Below, piece by piece: positions 45,109 through 54,894 of a stretch of 64,000 nucleotides of DNA (its first letter is position 1; every line of letters begins with the position of its first letter). The notes under the pieces were generated by a model. That model had not been told where the DNA came from. It searched no databases and worked only from the letters and a program-made list of their open reading frames with translations. The translations under genes were made by a program, and so were the position numbers. This DNA comes from Caulochytrium protostelioides (taxonomy: Eukaryota > Chytridiomycota > Caulochytriomycetes > Caulochytriales > Caulochytriaceae), in contig ML014145.1 of NCBI GenBank assembly GCA_003615045.1, positions 62,001 through 126,000 on the forward strand, given 5' to 3'.

Positions 45109-45354
45109 ACAATGGTTGTGGACGTAATTCGAAGAGTAGAGCATGTTTTGTACCACCACGAGGCTTAACATGATGGAGGTGTCACGAGGGTCGGACCATG
45201 GGCGCCCTGAGCTCGCGCCGTTGTTTTCTACTCCATTTCTACTCCACGGTTTGTATCATGAAAAAGTCGTCGATGCATCAAGAAAAAAAAAAAAGAAAAA
45301 AAGGAAAGAAAAAGAAAAAAGGAAGGATGCCGCTTTATCATCTGCGCCGAAGAG
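45109..45354. terminator. Convergent 3' region with A-rich tract
   Basis: A 246-bp gap between convergent genes. Plus-strand bases 45281-45327 are almost pure A/G, mainly A. Its position mirrors the A/G tract between the two convergent genes at 6717-6740. No AATAAA is present on either strand. The 3'-processing role is inferred. Confidence 0.35.
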
Positions 45355-48300
45355 TTAGACCGTTTCACGATCGCCGTAAACACGAACGGATTCAGGGATC
45401 GGCTTAGCCTCCGTCATCCTCGCGTCAGGGCCCATCATCGTTTGGCCTTGCGACGACGCCACCGCGGCGTGGGAGGTCGGCGCCGCCGCGGCCATGCCGT
45501 ACAGCAGGGAGGGCAGGGAGGGCGACGACGGCAGGTATGGCGACGCGAGGCTCGCCATCATCCCGGACGCCAAGAGCCCCGGCGTGCCGACGACGCCCGC
45601 GGTGCCCAAGCACGGGCTCGGTAGACTCATGTGCGCCAGGAGGGTACTAGAGGGCGCCGAGTGGTGGTGATGACCACCGACGCCGCCGCCCGCCGCCCCG
45701 AGGCCGTTTCCGGCGCCGGGGGCTGGCGCGGCGTTGCGCAACGGCGGCGGCGGCAGCATCCCGAGCGGGAGCGTCGGCAGCGACGCGGCGTTGAGCAGCA
45801 GGGGCGCCGTCGCGACGCCGGCCTGCGGTCCCTGTGGCGGCGCCACGTGTCGTGTTGCGTCCGCAGACAGGTGAGACCAGTAGGAGGGCATCACCTGTGC
45901 CGCTACACTGGCTTTCACCGCCAACGACGCGTCGTTCGCATTGGTATTCGTATCGACCAGTGTCGGCAGCGCCGCGCCCGCCGTCATCAGGGCCGGCGTT
46001 AGGGTCGAGAGCGACGCCGAGGACGCTGGCGTGGCCAATGCGGCTGATGTGGCCAAGGTGGCAGCGGACACGGACGGCATGTCTGCCTCGCGCTTAACCG
46101 TCAGCGCGGTGTTCAAGGCGGTGGTTGGATCAGATGCGTCTTGCGACGATCCCGGATCGGCGAGATCGGCCGCGGCGCCGGCGGGCGTGCTGGACGGCGT
46201 CGATGAGACCGACATCGAGGCCCCGCTGGCGTCCGTGGCGACGCCCGACTGCGCCACGTGGCGTCGCGCCGCCGTGTACGCGGCGCTCGAGGGGATCCAC
46301 CAGACGACGCCAAAGTCGTGCAGCGCGAGGCGGCGCCGCGCCGGGGAGGCGGCAGGCTCGAGGGCCTGCCAGATGCGGTGCGTGCAGGGGAATCCCATCA
46401 CCGACGTCAGCCGGCCGGGGCACGCGAGACCCTGCGGGCAGGGCGGGTCGGCATTGAGCATGACTTTGACGGCCTCGCAGAGCTCAGCCATGGGCGGCTG
46501 GTCGCGGCCGCCGGCATGCGCGTGCGCCGCGGCGATGGCCATGACCTCGGCGCCGGTGGCGGCGCCGCCGGCGCCCGGCGAGCCCAGCGTGCTGAGCGTG
46601 TCGGCGATCTGCCGCACGCGGCTCTGCGCAAACGCGCTGATGCCCGGGATCGTGAGGGCGTCGCTGTTAGACGTATTGAACCCGGCCTGCGCGGTTTGCC
46701 GCGTGACGTAGGCCGGTACCGCGGCCGGGGTGCCCGCGTCGTCCAGGCGGCACGGATCCTCGTAGCGGGCGGCGTCCTCGGTGGCGAGCGAGGCCGCGGC
46801 CAGCACGGCTTCCTTAGACCAGCGGATAAAGCCGCCGTCGCTCGTGACGCCGTGCGGTGCGTCCGCGGTAGCCGTGAGCGGCGCCAGGCGGACCCACAGC
46901 CGCGCGATGCGCGCGTGCAGGTCGGCGTTGTTGCGGCGCACGTACTCGGGCATCGTGTCGGCCGGCTGGGGCATGCGACCGAACACGCTGAGCCCGCGCT
47001 TGATCATCTGGTGGGCGCCCTGCCCACGGGACCCGAGGCTGTCGAGATGCATCGCGGCGTCCGTGAACGCCGCCACGAACTTGGGCAGGTAGGGCCACCA
47101 TGTCTCCTCGAGGTACTCCAGCACCGGCGTCGGGATCACCGTGTCGCTCGGCGGCATACTCTTCCACGAACGCCACAAATCAGAGACATACCGCTCGATC
47201 CGCGCCTTCAGGGTATGGAACTCTGGCAGCGTCTTGGCGCGGATCATGTCACCGACATAGTCGCAGAACGTCTTAAACTGCTCGGGCGGCCGCGAGCGGA
47301 AGAAGCGGCGGCACCCGCACATCAGATGCTTTTCCGTGTTGCCCAGCAGGTGGTGATCCCCGGGACACAGCGTCTCGAGCGCCGTCATCATCGGCTCCAG
47401 CCGCGCGCCGAGGACCCAGACGCGCTTGGGCAAGGGCGCGCGCACCGTCGTCTCGGACGGGGTTCGCCGCTGCAGGCGGCTGACGAGGTGCTGCAGGCCC
47501 CACGCCCAGGAGGCCGCCGTGTTGTCCTTGACAAACGCGCCCATCACAAAGTACGTGGTAAAGAAGGGCGTGACCCCGACGATGCTGAGCATGGGGCGAC
47601 CATACCGCGGAGTGTTCGTGGAAGCGTCCACCAGAAACACGTGGTCGAAGAACTGCGCATACGCCAGACTATCGAGTTGCGCGAAAAACAGTTGCACAAC
47701 TTGGCCCGACGCATCGCGTTCCACATCCATCATCCACTGGTTCGCCGTCAAGTCGCGCACCAACACCTCAAACGAGTTCGTTGGCAGCGTGCCCGGCGGC
47801 GCACATCCTGGCCCGGTCGCGGGGTGGCCACGAGTCGTCATCGCGGCGGTGGGCCCGGACGCCGCTTGGGTGGCGGCAGAGGGCGCCGCCGCCGCTGACG
47901 CCGCCGACGCGAGCGTCGCGTGCAGGGCGCCGGCATGCAGCGTGCGCTTCGGTGTCGTCATAGGCGTCTGGGCCGCGCTGGCCGCCGGCGTCGCCAGCGA
48001 CGCCATCTCGGCAGACGTTATGAACGACTCGGGCATCGCCGCACGCAGCGAGTCCCACGCCGTCGGCGCCAAGCGCGACCCAGTGTTCGTGGCCATGCTT
48101 GCGTTCCCGAGGGGCGCGGCCTGCGCGTGCAAGATGTTGCTCGCGGAAGCGCGGCGCAGCAACATACTCGTTTCGTCGGCCGCGGCGGCTGAGCGGCGGC
48201 CGAAGTGGCGCGCGCCCAGCACGCCGCTGTCGTCCATGGACGCCGTCGTCGCGCCGCCGCCCGGCAGCAGCCCCACGGCACCCGCGCCGCGGGAACCACT

Positions 48301-51300
48301 CGCCTGGCCGGCGGGGGTGTGGGCGCCATGAGCGATGCCGGTGCTCGGCATCGACACGTGCGAGAACCCTGACAGCGGAAGGAAGGTGCCGAGCGACGAC
48401 GGCAGCGACGGCGTGGCGCCGGGCGTCTGCAAAATGGTCGGCATCGGCTTGCGGTCGTTCTGGCTGCCTTTCAAGTGCGGTGCGGGTGAGCTCTGACGCG
48501 AAACGACCCGGGACGAGATAGGCGTCGATTCCTGCGGCGCGCTCAGCACCAGCGGGACATGGAGCGTGGTGGCCGAGGCCGAGGTTGATGTCGCGGCTGA
48601 CGTCGCCGGCACGTGTGGTTGCGGTTGCGAAAGCTGTGTGATCGGGTGTGGCTGCGACCGGAGCAGGGCTGGTGATGGCGCCTGAAGCGTCATCGCCATC
48701 GTTGCTGCGGTGGTCGCGATCGCAGCAGAGACGGCAGGAGCCGTGGTCACGACAGCAGGAACAAACGTGCTGCCGGAATTCAAGAGCGACGCCTGTGGAG
48801 GGGCTGACGCAAAGTAGCGGTGTGGCGACGGTACCCCCGTCAGCACACTGGAGACGCCGAGGCTATTGGCGCTGGCGTTCGCGTTCGCATGGGCCGCGGC
48901 TTGGGCGAGCAGCTCATGATTGCTCGCGACCCCGGGCAACCCGTGGAGACCGAGCGGTGACGACGCGAGGCCCAGCTGCAGCGACAAGGGCAGTGCCAAG
49001 TGGCTCATGCCCGAAAAATCGGTCGGAAAATGGGGCATCTGCAGGGAGGCCAGGTCGTGGCCAGACAGCGGGTGCGACTGCGACTGCGACGGCGGAGGCG
49101 CTGGTGACTGCGACGGCGAAGGCTGGGAGATTTGAGCAAGCGGCATCGACGGGAGCGACAGCAGATTAGGCGGCTGCATGGCCTCCGACGACTGCAGCAT
49201 CTGCGTGAGCGGAACCGTGGCATCAAAGTGAAGACTCAAGTCCGACCCGTGCATCCTCGTCGTCGTTGCCGTCGCTTGGGGGCCCGAGGACGGCGGGTGC
49301 GTGGCAAAGAGAAGCTGCATCGCGGTATCGTCATGCACGGCGGCCGCGGCGGCCTCGGCCGCGGCCGCGTAGACGTCCGTGCTCGCGGCAGCTTGAGGCA
49401 TCGACATGGCCATGGTCGCCGCGCTGGGCTGAGGGGACGCCGCAGCGGCCGGCGATGACGATGCGGTGCCTGAGGGCGACGTGGTCTTGCCGATTGCCGC
49501 CAGGGGCTGCGTAAGATCATGACGCGCGAGATCAAAGGCAGGCAGCCCCGGCAGCCCCGCCGCGGCGGCCGCCGCTGTGTTCGCCGTGGCGGCCACCGCA
49601 CGAGGGCTGGGCAGCGGAGAGTTCCCGAGACTGTCGGTGCCCATACTCAGGCCGCCGCTGTGGATCGCAAAGAAGCGAGAGGGCGTCAGACTCTGGATCG
49701 AGTGCCGCAGCAAGGCGAGATGGTTCTCGTCGTCAGCACTCGTGGTCGCGGCGCCGGGCGGACCGGACGCCGCTGGGATAGGCGTGGCACACCGTGAAAC
49801 GTGCTGCGAAGCCGACCGGCCGTCGGAGGCGGGCGAGGCGGCGGCCGAGGACGCGGCAGACGGCGACGGCGCCGCCGCCGAGTCTTGGCGGAGGGCCTGC
49901 GCGCCGAGACTGGGTGCCGGCGACAGCGTGGTCATGGTCGTCGCCGACGCCCTCGCGTTCGTGCTGAGGTGCGGGTCGGCCGTGGCAGCCGCCGCCGCCG
50001 CGGCATACGCCTGCGCCAGATCGACGGCAGGCGCAGCCATCAGATGTGCATATGGAAACGCGGCGGACGGCGAAGTGCTCGCGACCGGCGGCAGCGAGGC
50101 GCTGCGGTCCGCGAAATCCGGGCCGCCGCCGACACCGACACCGATGCCGCTGCTGCTACCGCCGCCGCCGCCGGGAGTCATGACGCTGCTGGCGGTCGGG
50201 TACGGGTAGGGGAATGCATAACCGAGTGGATAGCCTGTCGCATAGGTGTTGCCGGCGAAGGCGGGGTATGCGGAGGCCGGCACGCCGAAAGGGTTCGCAT
50301 ACGGCGACGTCTGGGCCTGAGGCGGGGTGGCGCCCATCATGGCTGCCATGGCAGCCTGCGGTGTGTACGTGGGCAGCAGCAGCGCCGACGGCGAGAGCGG
50401 CAGGCCCATCGGGGCCGCGGAAACGGGCGCGGTGAGGGCTGCCGTGGTCGTCGTCCCGACTGCCGGTGCCAGGGTCGTGTGGGACGCGGCCGGCATGGCC
50501 TGGGATGCGGCCACCTCCATCTCGGCCGTGAAAGCGGTCCAGCTCGGCGTGGCCGTCGGGCCGTGGAGCGATGCGGCGCGGACAAGCTTGGCGGGCTTGC
50601 CGTCATGGCCACCGCCGCGGATGGCGATCGCGCTGGACAGCACGGCGCTACGGGGCCCCCCATCGACAGGCGACGCGGCGCGCGAGCTAACGGCGGACAT
50701 CATCGCCCGCGGCAAACCCATGAGCGTGCTGAACGGCACGTTGGGGAGGAAGGGCGATGCGCCGTGGAGCGACGCAGTGGCGGTCTTGGACGTTGCCGTG
50801 GGCGTCGTCGGCGCCGTGGAGAGCGCCGTGGAGAGCGCCGTCGAAGCCGCTGATGCGGCGGCGGCCGACGCCAGGTGCTGGTGCGTTGGAAGGGAGAACG
50901 GCCGCCCGGCTGTATGGCCGAGATCGGCGAGATCAGGCGTCGTGGCTCGCGACGTATGCGCCGAGCCGGGCGCCGACGAGTCCATGGTCGAGCACGAGAC
51001 CGAGCCCGTGTTACTCGCCATCTCGTCGTCGTCGCCTGCCAAGGCCGCGGGATAGGCCCGCGCCGTCCGCGCCGGATCCGCATCCGGATCCATCGGCTGC
51101 AACGTGCCGTCGCTGTAGGTCGCGTGGTGACGCGTCTCGTAGCGGTCGTCATCGACGGCCATCCCCGCCGCTGTCGCAGCCGACGGCGTCAGCGTCGTTG
51201 TCGTCGTCGTCGTCGTCATCGTTCCAGGCGTAGCCGCGGGCGTCGTGGCCGCCGTGGTGGCCGCCGTTGGCGTCGCTGTCGCGGTGGACGAGTGGGACGC

Positions 51301-52446
51301 CGCATCACGTCCCGGCGTCGACGGCCGCGACGTCGTGGCGGACCGTGAGCCTGCGACGTAGATAGGCGATGGTGCCGGCAGATGGACGCTTTTGGAGTGC
51401 GGAATGCGACGCGGCCCGTGCGAGTGGCACGGCTCGGGGACCGAGAACGTCCAGCGGTTGGTCGTCAGCACGAAGCGCGCCTTCACCTTGAATGGGCAGC
51501 CGTCCTTGCGGGAGCGCCACGCGCGACGCCGTGTTTCCTGGGTCAGTCCGTGGATGTTGCGGTACTTGCCGCCGCGGTCACAGCGCAGCTGGCATAGTAC
51601 ATCCTTCTGGCTCTTGTTGATCACCAGCGCATACCCGTGATTGCACGCAAAGTCGCACACATAGTCCAGCAGCGCTTGGCGCGTCTCGAAGTCGCGCACC
51701 TCAGGCGTGCCCAGGTCGTACAGCGCCACGGGCGGTGCCTGCCACATCGTCCTGTCGTCTGGATGGAAGACGGGCGGATGCGACAGGGCCTGCGTGTCAT
51801 ACGCCGCGTGCGTCTCCGTGGCCCTCGGCGACCGCACGACCAGCGCGGACGAGGGCGGCGGCGGCGACGGCGGGTGCTGCTGCTGCTTAGACTGCGGCGC
51901 TGGCGTCGGTGTGCCAAACAGAATGTCCTGAGCATGGCTCGTCTGAGGCAGAGTCGATGCCACGCGTGCGGACGACCGCGGGACCGACCGGCTCTTGCCG
52001 GCCGCCGGCGACTGCGTGGCTCGTGTAGCCCGCGACCGCAGCCCCGCCGAGGTGGTGACCGACGACGAGGGCGGCGGCGGCGGTGATGAGGGTGAGGGGG
52101 GAGAGGACGGCGCTGAGACGTGGTCGGCTGCCGTAGCTGCCGCGGACGCCGTAGCCGTGCTGGTGGCCGCGTTGGCCGCCGGCCGCGGCGCGCCGTCGCG
52201 GTCGGACATCAGTTTGGCGCGCTTCGCGGCCGGCTTGCCCCGCGCCGCGAGCCGCGTCGTGCGTGTCGGCGTCAGCGTAGGCTTGGTACTGCCGGCGCCT
52301 GACATCGCCGACGCGGGTACAGCCGTGAGGACGGCCGCCGCCGATCCAGGCGCCGATCCGGCGGCGGCGCCCGCACCAAGGCCGGGTCCGGGGGCGGCGG
52401 TCGTCACGGCGCAGTCTTCCGCCACGACGGCCCACGGCCCCAACAT
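45355..52446 (-). CDS. FAR1-domain plus MULE-transposase-derived giant protein, probably domesticated
   Basis: From ATG 52446 the product is 2363 residues; the frame continues upstream without another ATG, and later in-frame ATGs are possible starts. Residues ~243-356 form a FAR1/WRKY-GCM1 zinc finger: GYALVINKSQKDV, LRCDRGGKYRNIHG, DGCPFKVKARF, PCHSHG (Cys, Cys, His, His). Residues ~1553-1817 are a MULE transposase core: VFLVDASTNT...MLSIVGVTPFF, then VWVLGARLEPMMTAL, then PVLEYLEETWWPYLPKFVAA, then GQGAHQMIKRGL. Residues ~2001-2025 carry a SWIM-like CPG...GFPCTHRIW. The first catalytic Asp (1607) is kept, but the second is Ala1681 and the Glu is Gln1809, so transposition chemistry is unlikely. 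Long Ser/Thr/Ala/Pro/Gln tracts join the domains. FAR1-type proteins derive from Mutator transposases and can act as transcription factors. A regulatory role here is inference. Confidence 0.85.
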   Translation of the reverse strand: MLGPWAVVAEDCAVTTAAPGPGLGAGAAAGSAPGSAAAVLTAVPASAMSGAGSTKPTLTPTRTTRLAARGKPAAKRAKLMSDRDGAPRPAANAATSTATASAAATAADHVSAPSSPPSPSSPPPPPSSSVTTSAGLRSRATRATQSPAAGKSRSVPRSSARVASTLPQTSHAQDILFGTPTPAPQSKQQQHPPSPPPPSSALVVRSPRATETHAAYDTQALSHPPVFHPDDRTMWQAPPVALYDLGTPEVRDFETRQALLDYVCDFACNHGYALVINKSQKDVLCQLRCDRGGKYRNIHGLTQETRRRAWRSRKDGCPFKVKARFVLTTNRWTFSVPEPCHSHGPRRIPHSKSVHLPAPSPIYVAGSRSATTSRPSTPGRDAASHSSTATATPTAATTAATTPAATPGTMTTTTTTTTLTPSAATAAGMAVDDDRYETRHHATYSDGTLQPMDPDADPARTARAYPAALAGDDDEMASNTGSVSCSTMDSSAPGSAHTSRATTPDLADLGHTAGRPFSLPTHQHLASAAAASAASTALSTALSTAPTTPTATSKTATASLHGASPFLPNVPFSTLMGLPRAMMSAVSSRAASPVDGGPRSAVLSSAIAIRGGGHDGKPAKLVRAASLHGPTATPSWTAFTAEMEVAASQAMPAASHTTLAPAVGTTTTAALTAPVSAAPMGLPLSPSALLLPTYTPQAAMAAMMGATPPQAQTSPYANPFGVPASAYPAFAGNTYATGYPLGYAFPYPYPTASSVMTPGGGGGSSSGIGVGVGGGPDFADRSASLPPVASTSPSAAFPYAHLMAAPAVDLAQAYAAAAAAATADPHLSTNARASATTMTTLSPAPSLGAQALRQDSAAAPSPSAASSAAASPASDGRSASQHVSRCATPIPAASGPPGAATTSADDENHLALLRHSIQSLTPSRFFAIHSGGLSMGTDSLGNSPLPSPRAVAATANTAAAAAAGLPGLPAFDLARHDLTQPLAAIGKTTSPSGTASSSPAAAASPQPSAATMAMSMPQAAASTDVYAAAAEAAAAAVHDDTAMQLLFATHPPSSGPQATATTTRMHGSDLSLHFDATVPLTQMLQSSEAMQPPNLLSLPSMPLAQISQPSPSQSPAPPPSQSQSHPLSGHDLASLQMPHFPTDFSGMSHLALPLSLQLGLASSPLGLHGLPGVASNHELLAQAAAHANANASANSLGVSSVLTGVPSPHRYFASAPPQASLLNSGSTFVPAVVTTAPAVSAAIATTAATMAMTLQAPSPALLRSQPHPITQLSQPQPHVPATSAATSTSASATTLHVPLVLSAPQESTPISSRVVSRQSSPAPHLKGSQNDRKPMPTILQTPGATPSLPSSLGTFLPLSGFSHVSMPSTGIAHGAHTPAGQASGSRGAGAVGLLPGGGATTASMDDSGVLGARHFGRRSAAAADETSMLLRRASASNILHAQAAPLGNASMATNTGSRLAPTAWDSLRAAMPESFITSAEMASLATPAASAAQTPMTTPKRTLHAGALHATLASAASAAAAPSAATQAASGPTAAMTTRGHPATGPGCAPPGTLPTNSFEVLVRDLTANQWMMDVERDASGQVVQLFFAQLDSLAYAQFFDHVFLVDASTNTPRYGRPMLSIVGVTPFFTTYFVMGAFVKDNTAASWAWGLQHLVSRLQRRTPSETTVRAPLPKRVWVLGARLEPMMTALETLCPGDHHLLGNTEKHLMCGCRRFFRSRPPEQFKTFCDYVGDMIRAKTLPEFHTLKARIERYVSDLWRSWKSMPPSDTVIPTPVLEYLEETWWPYLPKFVAAFTDAAMHLDSLGSRGQGAHQMIKRGLSVFGRMPQPADTMPEYVRRNNADLHARIARLWVRLAPLTATADAPHGVTSDGGFIRWSKEAVLAAASLATEDAARYEDPCRLDDAGTPAAVPAYVTRQTAQAGFNTSNSDALTIPGISAFAQSRVRQIADTLSTLGSPGAGGAATGAEVMAIAAAHAHAGGRDQPPMAELCEAVKVMLNADPPCPQGLACPGRLTSVMGFPCTHRIWQALEPAASPARRRLALHDFGVVWWIPSSAAYTAARRHVAQSGVATDASGASMSVSSTPSSTPAGAAADLADPGSSQDASDPTTALNTALTVKREADMPSVSAATLATSAALATPASSASLSTLTPALMTAGAALPTLVDTNTNANDASLAVKASVAAQVMPSYWSHLSADATRHVAPPQGPQAGVATAPLLLNAASLPTLPLGMLPPPPLRNAAPAPGAGNGLGAAGGGVGGHHHHSAPSSTLLAHMSLPSPCLGTAGVVGTPGLLASGMMASLASPYLPSSPSLPSLLYGMAAAAPTSHAAVASSQGQTMMGPDARMTEAKPIPESVRVYGDRETV

Positions 52447-54673
52447 GGGAATCGCACGCCCGAGACGAGCGGCTACAGCGCGGTTGGCCGCTGGGCGCGC
52501 CGGCGCACAGGTGCCGTGATCGTCGGTCGCCGGTCGTGGCCGACGTCGTCCGAGGCGACGGTCACGGAATCGAGCCGGCCAGAGCAAGGGACGCGAGGGT
52601 CAGGAAATGTCCGGGACGGCTGTCGGGTTCGATCGCGGGATCTTCAGAGGCCTACCAAGCCCCACCCCGCTGGCACTGCCGCTATCGCTGCCGTCGTAGG
52701 CCCTGCGCCCTCGCGGGTGAGGCGTGACGGGTGTCGCGGGTCAGTCCCTGAGTCCCTGAGTCACCTGTCAAAACTGGCGTTCGATCGAGGGTCTTTCCTT
52801 CTTTATTTCAGGGACGGAAGCACGTGGCACGTGGAATAGTATTTCAGCGGTCACACCTGGGATGCTGTCCAACAGGACACGAACGGGACTGTCGAGCGGT
52901 AAGGGCCTAGGTAGCGCATCCATCAATGAGGAAGAGGCGATGCTGGCGACGGAACCCCGTGCCGATGGAAAAATGCTAATGGTAGTACGGATGCTGACGC
53001 GGACGTTGATAGGGGACTGGCACGATTATGCCAATCAGACATGGAACGCGCGAGAGGAGGTGGACGACGTGCAGGAGAGAATGAGCATGAGCGGACAGGA
53101 TGGACGGATGGATGGATGAATCAATCTATGAGGTTTGGTGATATTGCAAAATAAGGAAGCGACAAAAACAGATCAGGAATCCCGGATAAAGCGAGGCCAT
53201 CAAGAAAATCGGCGCGACGGAATGGGATCGCGACCGCAACGGCCAGCGTTTCGGACGGCGAGGGAAGGCGGCGGATCCGTCTCGTCGGGAGTCGAACCAG
53301 ACCCACGCGGGCGGGGAATCCCCCGATCGCGGCGGTGCCAGCGAGCGGATCAGACGATGTGCGGCAAGGACCACGCCATCCGCAGCGACGACCGAGAACC
53401 GGTCTTCTGTCGGTGTTGTTCTGCTAAAGACGGGTGCACAGGAGGATGGCGAGCCAGCGGCGGGATCGCGTTGCCGTCCTGACTGGCGTGAGACCGAGCA
53501 CCCTGGATGCCTTCTGGAGGGCTTGGATGGCGTGCACCGACGAAGGTCGCCCGATCGGGGGGGATCCACGCAGGTTCAGACGGCGTGCGCGGCTCGCTTC
53601 AGGCCAAGTATACTCGCGCCGCCCGCGATCGGCAGCGTCGGCGACCCCGCGGAGACGCATGGCGCCGTGGCCCACGGCCCGCCAGCGCCCGTCCGTCCTC
53701 CCCCGGGCCCAAGGGCCACACGACAATCTAGCACGGCGCATCGCCCCCCTGGCCCACCACCGCCACCGCGCCCTCCTCCCTGCGCCCTGTGCCCTGTGCG
53801 GGTCTCTCGGCGGCTCTGGGCCGTGCGGGTCATGAGCCATGAGCCATGAGCCATGGGCAAGAACAAAGGGCTGCGCCAGACCCAGCACGAAGAGCCGTCC
53901 GGGCGTGGAGCACGAGCGAGCCAGGGGAAGCTCGGCCGCCGGACCGAGCGGCGGCGGGCCTCAGATCACGACGAAGGCGGGCGGCCATGTTCTGGGCAGC
54001 GCTTCGTCCCGTGCCGCGCCGCGGCGTTGACGCGCGCGCCAATGCCCTCGGACGCCCTCGGATGTGTCCGGCCCGACAGTCCCGGACGACCGCCACGATA
54101 CCACGATACCAGCCGATCCCCGGGCAGCGAAAGCGGAAAGTGCCGGCATCCTGGTTCGCGCTCTCGTTGTCGCTAGCGTTGTCGTGGAATCCCACGGTCA
54201 GACCGGTCGATGCGTGACCATCCCAGGGGGGCATGAGGAAACGAGAAATGACGCCAGCGGTCTTGCCGCGGTCCCCGAGACAAGTGCGCCCTCCATGGGG
54301 TCGCCGCGGAGTCGCGCCACATCCGCCGCTTCCGCCAGCGACGGCTCACCTCGGCAGCTGCGGGGCTTTATCCCCGCCTGCGCGTTGGTGCGTCGGACGA
54401 TGGCCGACAGCGCGTCGACGGCGTGGAGACCGAGGAACTTTTACCGATAGAAACATAATAATAATAAGAGTGTTGACCCAGCCACCACACAGAAACGGGG
54501 CGCGTGTGAGCGATCCGGTGCCCGCTCGCACCAGCTTCAGCATTCACCCGAGCCGAATGACAGAGTAACGCCACATGTTTGGTGTATTCCCGGATCGTGC
54601 TACATCGCTCAAGCCGATTCAATTCCGACGCAGCTGCGCTCGTTCCATCGCAGCTAGCAACGCTGATGTCATG
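52447..54673. promoter_or_regulatory. Intergenic region upstream of the FAR1/MULE gene
   Basis: About 2.2 kb presumably carrying the FAR1/MULE-gene promoter. No conserved protein was seen in any frame. Short features are a tandem GAGTCCCT-type repeat at 52743-52762, and a perfect polymerase III B-box-like GGTTCGACTCC on the minus strand (53298-53288) without a foldable tRNA around it. An AATAATAATAATAAG run lies at 54454-54468, and an ACGATACC direct repeat near 54090-54110. Confidence 0.4.
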
Positions 54674-54703
54674 AGCATCCCAATGTCTGGACATTGGGAT
54701 GCT
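54674..54703. repeat. Perfect 30-bp palindrome
   Basis: Arms AGCATCCCAATGTC (54674-54687) and GACATTGGGATGCT (54690-54703) are exact reverse complements around a TG centre. The arms have about 50% GC in a region that is otherwise GC-rich. It lies about 220 bp before the first recognisable part of the Fanzor-like relic. It could be a cruciform or hairpin-forming site, a dimeric protein-binding site or remains of a mobile-element end. Confidence 0.9.
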
Positions 54704-54894
54704 GAAGGGTGAAGCGGGATTGGCCGACCATGCCGCTGCCGAGCCACCGTCCGCTCGTGGAGAAAAAAAAAGCACGACGATGGAGACCAAGAGCAGAAGG
54801 CGCCGTGACTTGGTTGTACAACAGTGAGCGTTTTGAATGATGTGCTTTGCCTAGAAGTTGATCCGAAAGCAGTACGAAGTGGAAGATGGCATGA

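Noticed and set aside
53240-53420. Possible tRNA or polymerase III element on the minus strand (B-box GGTTCGACTCC at 53298-53288)
   Set aside because: No acceptor stem, D-arm or anticodon arm could be paired around it; the T-stem has a mismatch. It could be a chance match or a very old SINE/tRNA remnant.
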